DNA from: Rachycentron canadum
Lineage: Eukaryota > Chordata > Actinopteri > Carangiformes > Rachycentridae
Assembly: GCA_038496675.1 (NCBI GenBank)
Contig: CM076652.1
Coordinates: 12,249,164 to 12,313,163 of the forward strand
Direction of reading: 5' to 3'
DNA length: 64,000 nt
How positions within the stretch are numbered: the first letter of the stretch is position 1; every line of letters starts with the position of its first letter. Position numbers and translations under genes: made by a program. The notes under the pieces were generated by a model. It was not told where the DNA came from. It was given only the letters and a program-made list of their open reading frames with translations, and did not search any database. Shown in pieces: positions 31,237-43,800 of the stretch.

Positions 31237-34200
31237 CACACAACCACTCCAGTGCAGTAGCAGCAGCAGCAGATAGGGGCTGCTGCAGGACTGTGAAAAC
31301 TGCCTGACCAATCCGCGGGCAGGTTGTCTGTAGCCCGGCTTCCCACTGGCACATCTCCTTCTCCTCTCTTTTCTCTCAACGATCGTCGTCTCTCTCCATC
31401 TTTACGTGCCTCTCTCCATCTCCCTTCCCCCTCATCCTCGTCTTCTTTCTGGGATTAAAATTGGCTGCAGCCGTGTGCTGTGTGTGTTGGAGCAGCAGTT
31501 GAGAAGCAGAGGCAGGGGGGAGACAGTGAGGTTTCACCGAGGCGAAAGAAGATGTGCGGTGGTTGGTTGCAAGGCTAGAGGACGCCTGAGAGGACAGGCT
31601 GTCTGTGGATGTATACCTGTGGAGAAAGGACTGCTTTTATCAACATCTGGGGCTGCTGTTGACAAGGTGCCTGGATTGCACTGCTTTTTTCTTGACTGTC
31701 TGTCTCTCCATCTCTCTCCCATCATGTCTTTGTGTGTTTGTTTGCATGTATAAATATGTGTGTATTGGTGTCTGTGCCTATGTCTGACTACATAGCTGAG
31801 TGATGTGATATTTACTCATCTGCAAACTGCGACAATGCTATTAATAAGATTTTGTCCTGTCTTTCTTTGTTTTCTCCTCCCCTCTTTTTTCCTCTCCTTT
31901 CCTTTCCTTTCCTCTCCTCTCCCTTTGCTGTTTGTGAAGCAATTCACAGTGCTTCATGGCCTCACTAAAATGGTGTCAGTTTACATAAGATGTTATTGTA
32001 CAAGGATTCATTATTGCAGAAGCACAGAGTCACCTGTGTCAGCAACATACATGCATGTATCTGTACCCATGTAAAGAATTACCTCTGACGTTATGCTGTA
32101 TGTTCCCTTTGGCAGCTCGACGCTGCATTAATCTTAACCAGTAGACTGAAGTTTGACAGGAGGTCACTAGAGTATGCATGAATGAGAAGACATTATTGTC
32201 ATTTGTAAATGCATGGCATGTAACCTCATCTCGTCCTGCTGTTGAATGTGCTAGTCTTGCATACTGAATGTTGTGTGGAGAATAAGTTCTCCTCCTCTCA
32301 TCCTCCTGGGCTTCTTTGGTTTGGGATGAAGGGAGGGGAAACTATTCATGGACATTATCATACAGTGTGTGTGGCACAGATATGTTGGCCTGCTCCTAGC
32401 CTTCTGCCTGCTCTTAGGTTTGTAATTTTATTTTACTGGATTCCAACTCAATGACTTCATGAGGAGGAAGTCAGCTTTGTTTAGCAAATAATCAACGGAG
32501 ACAAAAAAGGTAGAGACAAGGTGGTGTGAGCTTCTGTCTTCTCTAGGCCTTTGTCATGCAACCTGCTGACACCACACATTTGGCCCCAAGGGGATCACTG
32601 GTTTACACAATTACCATGATCCGTGTGTGTGTGTGTATGTGTGTGTGTGTGTGTGTGGTGCATTAATGTCAATGTGTGTATTAGCCCTTGCTTTTTTACT
32701 TTGGTGTGAAAATTTGTGTAACGTGATTAGGCCATTTTGACCTCATTGAACCATCTAATTTTTTTTACTGTAATAACCTTTTAACATACAATCTTCCATT
32801 TTAACTGCAGGTTGTTAAGATCATCTTCAAGCTTACTATTCACTATCTGATAGTTGTGATATATTCTGTATCAAATTGTTTGAAGTCGTCTTGACAGGTT
32901 TACAGTGAGTACAATGCTTTAAATTTAGGATTAAGGATTTTTTTCCATCATAATGTGCATGATTTTATCCACGCAAATATTTAGTGCATGATATTTGTTA
33001 TCTTTGGAAACTTAGGGATCTCCACTAGCTGTGCAGCATGTGCTTATATTGGTTTTCAGGCCACAGTTTATTCTTCCAGGGAAGAGACATGCTTCCGGCT
33101 GCTTCCATCACAGTCGCCTACATCATCAGTGATCTAGGAACAATCTTCAGTATCTTTAGAAACAAAAGACGACGCCAATAACATGAAGGCAAGCTGTAAC
33201 TTCTGTCTTCCCGTGTGTGTTTAGGGGGAGTAGTTGACAAGGATTTGCGGCACTACCTCAACCTGCGCTTCTCCAAGGGCTCTGTGGACCACGACCACCA
33301 GCAGATCATCAGAGACAACCTCTACCTCCGCACCGTTCCCTGTGAGTCCACATCACCCTGGCTCTGTCCCTCCTCTCTCCTTCCTTCTGGCCTGCATCTG
33401 TCCTTCGTGCCACTCTTCCACCTTTCTTTGATCTCCTCTCCTCTGCCTCATTGTGTGTCTGTATTTGTCTTTTTCATTGTCTTTCCCTCTGTCTCATATA
33501 TCACCCTCCTCGCCCTCCACCTCCCCCTCCAACAGCTCTATCTCCTTCTCTGTTTTAGTTTTTTCTCCTGACCCTCGGGACTTTGCCCTCGTATTTTTTC
33601 ATCACACATGCTCTTTCTCTCCGTCTCTCACGTCTACCGCTCCTTCTTTTCCCTCAATCGTCCGGCTGCTGAGCTCTCAGCCTGAGGTTTCCACGGCAAC
33701 CACCCTCTTGTCTCGAGGCCTGCGTTGCCGTGACGCCCTACCCCCTTCAGCAGCACATGCACAACACACACACAGATACATAAAGATAACACATTTCTCT
33801 GTTTGAGACATTAGCAACATGTTTTATTTATCTGTACATGAGAAACTGTAATGCTGGACACACACATCCTCACTTTATTCCTGTGGGTTGCATGTGGACG
33901 TACATGCCTGTGCTGACATGGTGTTATCAGTGCATGCGCCTGTTGCCTGTTGGGGGACAATGTCATTGCATGATTGACATTGAAGGGATGCCAGAAGCAA
34001 CGTCTGCCGTCAATACACCAAGCAACTAGTGAATCAGCTTCTCTGGAGACTGAGGCCAATGATGCTTTACTTTGCAGACTACACGTTATTCCTTTCATGC
34101 AGCTTGTGGATCAGTACACTTTGATTTGATGTTTGTCGAAAGGCTTTGTACTTGTATGACACGTTCCAGTATCCTGTGAACAACCTCAGTCGTCTGGGTG

Positions 34201-37200
34201 TTTTGCAAGTAAAAGGTGGTTGGGTTTGATGAAGTGGACTTTTGACTGTTTGTGAACAGGCTGATTCTGCTACAGAACCATGAGAAAACAAAGCTACGAT
34301 TTGACGTCAGTGGTAGTTGTTTTTGCGTTGGCTGGACACTTCTACTATACTGGATGTCCTCTGCCTGTGTGTTGAGCCGCTGACACAGAAGTGATTGTTT
34401 AATACGCTCCCACAGCTGCACAGTTCCTGAGCCTCTCTCTCCCTCTTTTTCCTCTCCTCTCTCCCTCCCTCTCTCCTGTCGGCTTCATCTCTTTGCTTTC
34501 ACTCACTCATGTTGCCCCTGTCTCTCCCTCCTTCTCTGCCTCTTTCATTTTGTTTGGTCACCACCTCACTCTTTTCTCTCCCTTTTAGTTTTAACTCTCC
34601 CTCTTTTCCCCACTACCTCCCCTTGTTTCTACCTTTCTCAGCTTGTTGGCTGTGTAATAGCGACAGGGTGATAGTTCAGGTGATTGGGACTGGCTGAGGT
34701 TTAGCACTGTAGGTCCTCATACACTTTTACACAGGATGTCACTGGTCCCTTTAGGCAAAATTATCAATAGTTTTGTCACCACTTTTCAATTATAGCTGCC
34801 TTCCAGCTTCATGAGAATGGAAAGACAGTTATTCTCTGTGATGTGTGAGTGGTAATGACATCCCCATAATTAACTGCCTATCACTTCACAAAGCTGATGT
34901 AGTGTAATGAAGATTATAGAAATTCCAGCTCGTGGACCTCCTGCACAGCAGCTTTGAATCATATGCTGAATATTTGAATTTCATTTAAATATACTTGTGA
35001 TATTACAGCACCCCCCCAAATTTGTCTTAATCTTACCGACCTGATTTAATTTGTCTTTGGTCAGCAGGTCATCTTTACTGCACATGAGGCTGGTTCATAT
35101 ACTTTCGCTGCTTGACTTCCTGGCATTTTGAGACACAGGGAAGAAGCTGTTGCTAAACCATCAGAGTGACACAGCATCAGACGGCTAAAAAGCAGGGATG
35201 ATGGTCCTGAGAGCTGCGCTGCTCATGCCCAGCAGGCTGTTTGTTGTTGTGGTTTGGAGCGTTATAAAATCAGTGTTTTTCTCCTGTGTCTGCAGCAGTC
35301 TGACCATGCTGTCAGTGCGAGTCTGTCAGCTTGACAAGCAGACGCCACTCTGCATCACAACATGCTGTCACACACCAAGGGACGTGGGAGGAGGCGTGTG
35401 AGAGTGTGTGTGTTCATACAGCTGGAAGGCTTATATGCTGACATCAACTCCTGCATTCTGTTACATCATTCAGCTCAAGGATTGGCTGCTCGTCCCCCAA
35501 AAAATAGTGAATTCAATGTGATAATTTGCCGTCTGATCCGATTAAATTCATTCACATGTTGAATTGTTGCCTCCAGGCTGTCTGCCATGTGTGTCTTTGT
35601 GTTTGCTGCTGTGTTTGCATGTGAATGTTTACTTATTTGCAGGTTTGTTTTCCACATGCATTCACACTTCAACAAGCACACTTACCAAACACTAGCATGA
35701 CTGCCACTTTAACAATATTCACATACACACATTTCACTCAAGCGACCAACTCTCACTGCAGATTGATAAAAAATAAAAGAGTAGATTGTGCAAGAATGAA
35801 TCAATCCTTGCAAACAGTGTCAAGTAGAGGAAAACCAAAAGACAGAAAGAGAATTTGGGAGAGATTTGGGGGAAATAAAACTTGGGATAGTCATCATAGT
35901 TTACAAGCTGGAACATCTGTTGAGATTGTCACTGTTCAACAGTCTAACTAACTTCTTAAGGCTCTGAGATTAAAAATTTGCAGCACCATTTCACTTCATT
36001 TATAGGGATCATTTGACCACTTTAGAAAATGAGTCTGAGCTTCTGCCAAAACACCTGCTGTTGAGAGTTTTAGATGGTTTTACTCTGCATATGAACAGTG
36101 GCTTTTTGATATAGAAGGAGCTGAAGAGTGAGAAAATCTGGAAAATATACAGAGAGAAGCCGCAAGGTGGGGATACAGTAAACAGAGACAGCAAGAAGAA
36201 GGATGATGATTGATGTGGACATGAGCAAAGAGCTTTTGTTAGAAGAAAGGAAAAGGGGAGAAGACAGGAGAGAAGGTGGTAATGAGGAGATCAGCAGGGG
36301 AGAGGTGGGGAGTGAAGAAGAGAGTGGACAGAGGATGGAAATTGAGAAGGTGAGAATCGATGCAAAAAGATGGGAAGAGGATGGAGGGATGAGCTAAGCA
36401 GAGACACAGGGAGTAGAAGGGCGGACGTGCACTGAATTGGGGTAGAGGGAGATATGAAGGAGACTCGTAAGTCATTCCCCAGAGAACCATCTCCTCTCCT
36501 CCACTCTACTCAGAGGCATCAGTAAAAGGCTCTATAAATAGCTCCAACAGTAAGCAGCACGTTTCTCTACTCAGATAGTCTATAAATACATGCAGCTTCT
36601 GTCACTTCACATCCGCTGCTCTGTCCACATGCTGCCCTGCAGCTTCGTAGCCTTCGCAGAGGGAATCCTCCTCTGGAGCCTACACAGGAGAAGAACATGA
36701 AGAAGCTGACGGGGAACATTGCAAAGATGTTTAGGCTGGTGGTGGTGGTGGTGATAGGGCTGACGGATGCCATTTGTAATGATAGCAGTAATGAAGACGA
36801 CTATCACGATGATGTGATGACACCTCTTAACCCTGAGTCCTGTTAATGCAGCATTTATGCAGCTGCATATAAGCATTTTTCAGTGTGCTGTGGGTCTTAG
36901 TAGCTATCCAATTACTAATGATAGATTTAAAAAATGTGGAATAGGAAGATGTGAATTTTTCCTGACTTGTGAAGGGAGGTATGATAGAAAATTTTGAGAA
37001 GCGCTTGTAAATCACGCGTATTGTTTCATTGCCAACAAAGACACAATCAAAACAAAAGCTCAACAAGTAGCATGACATGCTGTCTTGTGCATATATTTCT
37101 TGGTAGAGGTGAAATCTTTTCGATTTGACAAAGAGAATAGTTCACATACTTTAAATGCAACAAATGCAATGGTACATTTAGAAATTATAAATAAAAGGAG

Positions 37201-40200
37201 AGAAAAAAAGTTCTATACTCAAACAGTAAAAATACAATAAATATATTCATTTGTACTCTACACTTTTTTTTTTTTTTTACCAACATCGGGGTACATCATC
37301 AATCTATTTTTTCCAGATAGATAGTTTGAAAACTCAATTTCCTGTTGCATCCATTGTCCCCAAATTTATTTCCCATTTTTTCTGATAGTGAAGAAAATTA
37401 ATGTGGCCAACTTCAAAATTTTTCATTTGAAAGTTGCTGTGACTAGTCAGTCCACAATCAGCAATTTGTCTCTGTGATAATGACAGACTTTTTAAATTAT
37501 CTACATTGTGATCTGTCTGAACATGGTATGACCAAAGTATTCACTGAAATTTGACATGTTAACATACAAAACATGAGTTTATGAGTATGATTAAAAATGG
37601 GTTTTGTAGAAGGGCACAGATGGAGCAACTGCTGGTGACTCAGATTCAATGAAAATGAATTGGACAATTCAAAAACATTAGTGAATGAGTGTATTTGTTG
37701 TTAAGGAACTGAAGAAAATGATTTATTATGTCGTCCGCAATGCAGCTGCAGTCGTTCTAAAGGAGGAATTTTCACATTTAATATTCAATATTTTTTTAAA
37801 ACATTTATATTTCTTTCTTAATAGATTATATTTATTTATTTCTAGATTTAAAAATATAAATACAATCACCAGTCCGTTTTTTCAAAACAAAGAAACATGA
37901 ATACCATTGGTAAAAGTGTGTCTGCCAGCTGAGGCACACTCTTATGACTGTTTGGCTCAGACAACATGGATGCCAATGTTGTACAGTAATAAAGTTAGAT
38001 TTTAAATGATTGTGTTATTGGTAATGTGCAATCAGAGGAGCAGCCCTGCCCGATGCTTGTGTTGTTGGTTTGACCTCCTGGCTCAGGAGCCAATGGGCAC
38101 AGTAAGGGAAGGACACCAGGAAGTGACACACACCCAGTGTGTTTAAGACGCCTGGCCACCACCCTCTCTCTCGCAGCCAATTTGGTTAAGGTGTTGTGTT
38201 TTTGTTTACACCCAGCACACACTACACTGTTCAACACCCCGCTTACATGAAAAAATTATGTTTTCTTCATCTTAAATTGACAATAAATTAAATTTGTTTT
38301 TCATGTGAGATTCACTTTTTTGTCACTGACTTTGGGCCAATTTGTGGTGTTCGCATAAATACAAAGGGACAAAATCAGCACCTTCGAGCAAACATCCAGT
38401 GCTATGCAATGATTTCCTCTGCAAAGGAAGCTCATCATTGCAGCAAACTATCAAATTCTCCCACTTTCATCTGCGTTTGATTTTTTTTTTTTTAATTTGA
38501 CTGGCTGAAGAAAAACGTGATTGTTACATCCAGAAAGTTTGTTCTAAAATTAAACCAAGTGAGTTTTGTGTATAGTTTTCTTATTGAATTGAATTCTTAT
38601 TGGAAGTGAGGGGGCCTCACCCTTAATTTGGTTCTATTATTGATGATGATAAGGCAAAGAGCAAGAAGGAGGAGTGATGAGTAATTTGAGGATGTTTGTT
38701 ATGATGATAATGGTGAAGTTGGATATGGTGACATATAAAATTAATCTCTTCTAATCTCTCTGCGTGTTTCAGTGGAGGATTCCTCATATATCTATGTGTT
38801 TGCACACAAACATTGTATAAATGTACATGAACATATGTGTTGTTTTTTTTTTTTTTATGAAGTTACATTGATTATTCTGTTTGTGTCGAGATTTAATAGG
38901 CTGAGCTAATAAATGAATAATGGGAGTGTTACATGCCATTCTCATTTGAGGTTGTGTGCTTGCCTCGATATGTGAGAGAGAAAGACATCATTCCCCAGGG
39001 ATGCTCTCCTTAAAGGGGTGATTTGCCTGCTGGCTTGCTCTTGTTAAAGGGCTGGCTGACATGCTTTGATGTGGTTCTGTGCTCCCTGCAGTTTGATTGG
39101 CACACTGGATTAATGTTGTTCCACAGATGAAAGAAACTGCGAGGGAATGATATGAATTTTATGAAATGAAAATAGCAAATATTGAACATGATTAATGAAT
39201 TTGTTATGTTTGCAAAGTACTTTCTGTGTTAAGCTCTGGACAGGTGTCATCTCATCTGTTTTTTTTCTTCTTCTCAGTATGATCCTCTCACTCAGCAGCT
39301 AAGCACAAAACAGTGTTCTTGTGAAACCTTCTATATTTGTGTTCCTGTCTCTAGTTTTACCTCTCCACTGCCTCACCTTCCTCACCTTCCTCACCTTCCT
39401 CACCCCATGTCTCTGTATGTGGTACTTCTATGATCAGAGTAATTGTGCAGTGATGAGCCGGCTGCTCAGCGAGCAGTTCATCCTGTGATGGTCAGTGAGC
39501 GCTGACACCTCAGAGAGCTTGATTGTTTACTCTGGTCAGTCTTTACCTCTCCACACACTGCACAACACACACTACATATGAGCTCTGTGTGCACAATCAT
39601 GATCCACACTGTTGTTCTGTGTCACTCAGCTCTGCAGACTAATAAAGGTGCTTTTCAGCCTATCAGGGCTGATTTCCATCACCACAGTAAACACCTCAGT
39701 ACAGGGGTAATTTCTCAATGTCACCCAGGCACCAGCTTCGCCAGACGCAGATCACTGAGCAACACAGATGTCTTTGCAACCACTAGTGGACCAGAGAGAC
39801 AGATACATTATGGTTGAAAATCCAGACAGGATGCAGTTGCTTTTTTTTTTTTTTTAAACTAAGACTGTTGTCTTATACAAGATAACATAAAATAAAAATA
39901 ATATGATGAATTCAGTATGGATACATCCCCACTTGAATACATCTGCACTTGCTGACTTTGAGGGTGGGGTGCTGGACCCTATCCCATCTGAAAGTGGGTG
40001 AGAGGTGAGAATCATCTCGGGCCGGTTGCCAGTTGATAGCAGGAGCTGACACACAGGGACAACCATTCACACTCCCATTCACAGGGAATTTAGAAATGCC
40101 AATTAACCAAACCTACATAACCCAGAACCCTCTTTCTGTGAAGTGACAGTACTAACCACTGTTCCACCTTGTTTTACAACAGTCTGTCTTTAACTCTTAA

Positions 40201-40767
40201 GCTCTGTGTGTCTGTAATTGAGCGAGCAGCTCGGTCTCACAATCGTCCCACACACCATGTTACTGCTGGCTGCAACTAGACTGAATCTGTAGAGGCAGAG
40301 CATCCTTTAGCCCCAAGAGGGATTTACACTGGCCATCCAAGCCTCCCAGTCCTCCCAGCCTGCAGCCTCTGTTGGAGTCAAACCTGTCCGCTTATACGCC
40401 AGCTGAATTACTCTGAGGTAACCAGGTGTGAGCTCTCAGTGGCCGAGCTGTGACAGTAATTGATTGATGAAGTGTGAGGCAGTGAGAAGTACAGACCTGC
40501 AGCTCTGCAGAGCAATAGGGTTTGAGCAGAAGACCGATGAGACTGAAACCTATAAAACACATGTAGAACGGCAGTGCCATATCTGCCATAAATATTATTT
40601 TTGTAAAGCTAATGTAGATGTTGCAGCTTGTTGCCATGGCAAGGCTGTGTTGCCAGGCACTGACGTGTTGTCGTGGTAGCAGACGCTCCTGTCAGGGTGT
40701 TGCCATGTTGCATCGCTGCATCTGCAGCCCAGGCTTTGTAGTGTAAATAAGGATGCCTGTGTGCGTG

Positions 40768-40823
<56 letters not shown>

Positions 40824-43800
40824 TGCTCAATCATACCTCTTCTGTAGACCTGCTGTCACACTTCAGATCTGCCCACCGGGGAGAAGGAGGGGAGGAGGAG
40901 GAGGGGCGAACAGTGAGACTGAATGAGACGTGAGAGACCTAAGTGCAAGACGGAGCTTGAAGGAGAGACAAAAGAAAAGAGGAAGATAACGAGGGAAAGA
41001 GGGAGCGGATTAAAAAAGACAGAGAGAGCAATGGGGACAGAAAGTACCAACAGAGGAACAAATGCATGGAAGACGAATGAGGTAAATTGGAAATTAGAGG
41101 GAGACAAAGAGTAATGGAGGATAGATAGACTGATAGATAGACTGATAGATAGACTGATAGATGCGACACTCAGACAATAAATGAATAAGAAAGCAGCTGT
41201 GCTGGGTGTAGGGTGAGGAACAAACACAGACAGTCTTCATATTCCTCTCTGCTCTTATGCTACCATGGTGCTCTGCTTGCTCTGTGTTGAAAAGGATTCT
41301 GGGTAAACAAGTTCAGGGTATTGAGGACAGTATCTTGGTATTTTTTGTTCGGTACAGTTGCAGGATCGTGTCCTGAAATCCAATGTTCCCATTATATTCC
41401 CACTTGGGTAGCTTCAATATTAGATACGTTTTTTATGGCTGCACAATTAGATTGAATAGAAACATTTGAATGCATCTTTCTATACACTTTTTGTGTGAAA
41501 TATCAGAAATAGTCGAACCCCTGGGATCTTTACTGGAATCAAGTTAAGGCTTTTGCTTCACTCTGCTTCAGTTGCACAAAATCTAGGACTGAGGATGATC
41601 GATGAACAGCAACATGCCTCAGTTCAGTTGAAAAGATATACATTCAGAAACGTGTCTCTTTCCACTTCCTGCTGCATTATTACTTTAGGTTTGACTTACA
41701 TTAAGCCCAGAGGATAAGTGTGCTAACAAATCTGTACCTGTGCGCTTGAATCCTCTCTTTCACGCTCTTTTTCACAATAATCCACCAGAGGATTATTGTG
41801 AAAAAGCATCACGCCTGCTCACCTTTTCGAGAATATTTTTAGTTACTGGTAGATTTGGTGTTATCTTGGTCTCTGTAACAAATTCGCTCCAACTCCCAAA
41901 GCAACCTGATGGCTCTGATGGATGACGATGCTGAATGCAAGAGGGGTTTGTGCAACAAACACAATGCATATGTGCACATTAGAACACAGAGCCGGAGGCT
42001 TAGGCAGGACAACGTGTATCCCAGTTTTTTTCATCTGAGTTTGTTGCTCAATCCAATTACTGTACAATTGTTCCATGTATTACAACTACAAATACTGTAG
42101 GAGTAATTCTCCAACAATAAGTCTCAAAATTCTGGTGACATAATGATGTCTATAGCTCATTGTCTATAGCTTTAACTGTTAACTATTAATGTGAGACACA
42201 CATATGGGTCTCCCCACCCTCATCTCCACGTTTTTATACATACTCAAGCTGAGACAGTATCAAGTGACCACCTTCCCCCACTCTTTATTATTATAATCAG
42301 TCCATCGATAGTCTATTTTTAGCTCTGTCTCCCCCGCTCTGCTTCTGCCTCTTGGTGACTTCCTGTCTAATTATACAAACATGTGTATGCATACACGTGC
42401 ACAGTATCGAACTCACTCGAATGCTGCTGTGGATGCATGGTGGGGTAAACCAATCATTCTTTTTCTCCTCTCACTGTCTCCTTCTCTGTTTCTGTCTTTT
42501 GCTGGTTTTCTCTGCTTGCCACTCTTCTGCCACTCTATTATTTAGCAAAGGTCTTTGTCCTCTTATTGTCTGACACCCAGCAGAGTTATTTCAGTATATC
42601 AGCTATTTTAGCTTCAGTTCCAAATGGACTTTCCTTGTTATGTTTCTACGTAATCTCTCTCTCTTTCTCTCTCGCACACACTCCCACTAATGTAAAATAT
42701 TCTGTAGTGCTCAGTCGTCATGGTTTGAGGCAGTGAATGTCTTCACCCCCTAAAGTAACGGCACCGAAGCTTTTCTGTGCTATTATAGATTTAAGTCATT
42801 TAAGCCATAAATCTCTATGCCGCTCATACTCCTACTCGCAGCATCACCTCTGAAAGGTTTGGCTACACTGGCTGATTGCAATGCAAAGGCCATTTTTGGC
42901 TCACAGCCGACTTTATCCTTTATTAGTAAGAGCACGACATCCAATCAATAGTCAACAGCAGCAGTGCTGTTGGCTCAGGGGAAGCGTCACTGCCTCCCCT
43001 CAGTACAGTCTGCTATTTTTTAATTTGAGCACCTGTGCAGCTTGTCCTGCTTTGTTCACTTCATTTATTAAAGCCCTGCTTAGGAGTTTGTGTGGCCTGT
43101 GTACGAAATATGAACTTAACTGAAGACATTTCATGCCTCATCCACAAGGCTCCATCAATTATAAATTGAATTTTTATCAGTTTTAGCCTCTACCTGAGAG
43201 TTTTCTAGGATAAGAGAAGGGAACTTGGTATGGTTAAAGATAGATAAAGGCAGAAAAAAGCAGCAGTAGGGGCTGAAGGAACAGAGGATGGATTTTGCTG
43301 GAGACAGGGTTTGTTTTAATAAAAAGGTCTACTTCACAGTTATTTATTGGTTATTGCTAATGGCATGGGCAAAGAAGGAGGGAGAATATGGGTAATGTGC
43401 TAAACCGCTTTGAGTAGAAATGTGTGAAGAGGAAGGAAGAAAAGAAACAGTCCGCCTATCTGCCTATCTCAAGGCCAGATAGTCAATCAATATTCCCAGC
43501 TCAGATCCAACAAGGCTCTCTCTCCCTCTCTCTCGGCTCGATTGGTGTGTCCAGTGAAGGAAGCTGTGGGAGAAGGCCATCAGCAGGTCATCAGTATTCC
43601 AGCTGGCTCTGCCTACTCTGGTGTGGGCAGCAGAATAATTTCACTCTGATCTAACAGATCAATAGCTGTACCCAGTGGAAGGCGACCAGCCCAGCCTGGC
43701 TGACTGAGCTGCTGCAGTACTCAGAGTAACACTGCACACGCAATGGATGAGCCTCTTCACGATTCATTTTTTTAAGTTTAGCACACAGTGTAGTCCATGG

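Larger units (their letters stand above)
12382..33224 (+). other. magi2: magi2 intron 1 (20.8 kb)
   Basis: Large, mostly AT-rich intron with no protein-coding host exon recognised. It contains a BEL/Pao remnant (24.6-25.7 kb), a repeat copy (28.7 kb), (TTTG)n, (CA)n and (TG)n tracts, a CTCF-like motif (19873), a possible conserved block (20.8-21.3 kb) and a GC-richer candidate promoter (31.26-31.68 kb). Many short open frames are chance or microsatellite-derived. Confidence 0.8.

Noticed and set aside
36840..36880. Palindrome-like GCAGCATTTATGCAGCTGCA as a microRNA hairpin
   Set aside because: Pairing is short and broken outside TGCAGCTGCA, with no precursor-length stem.
40595..40834. Minus-strand open frames rich in His-Thr
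   Set aside because: They are translations of the (TG)n tract and carry no protein signal.
39372..41162. Tandem repeats considered as a CRISPR-like or structured array
   Set aside because: The units are 9 and 12 bases without spacers, and the locus is clearly vertebrate. They are simple tandem repeats.
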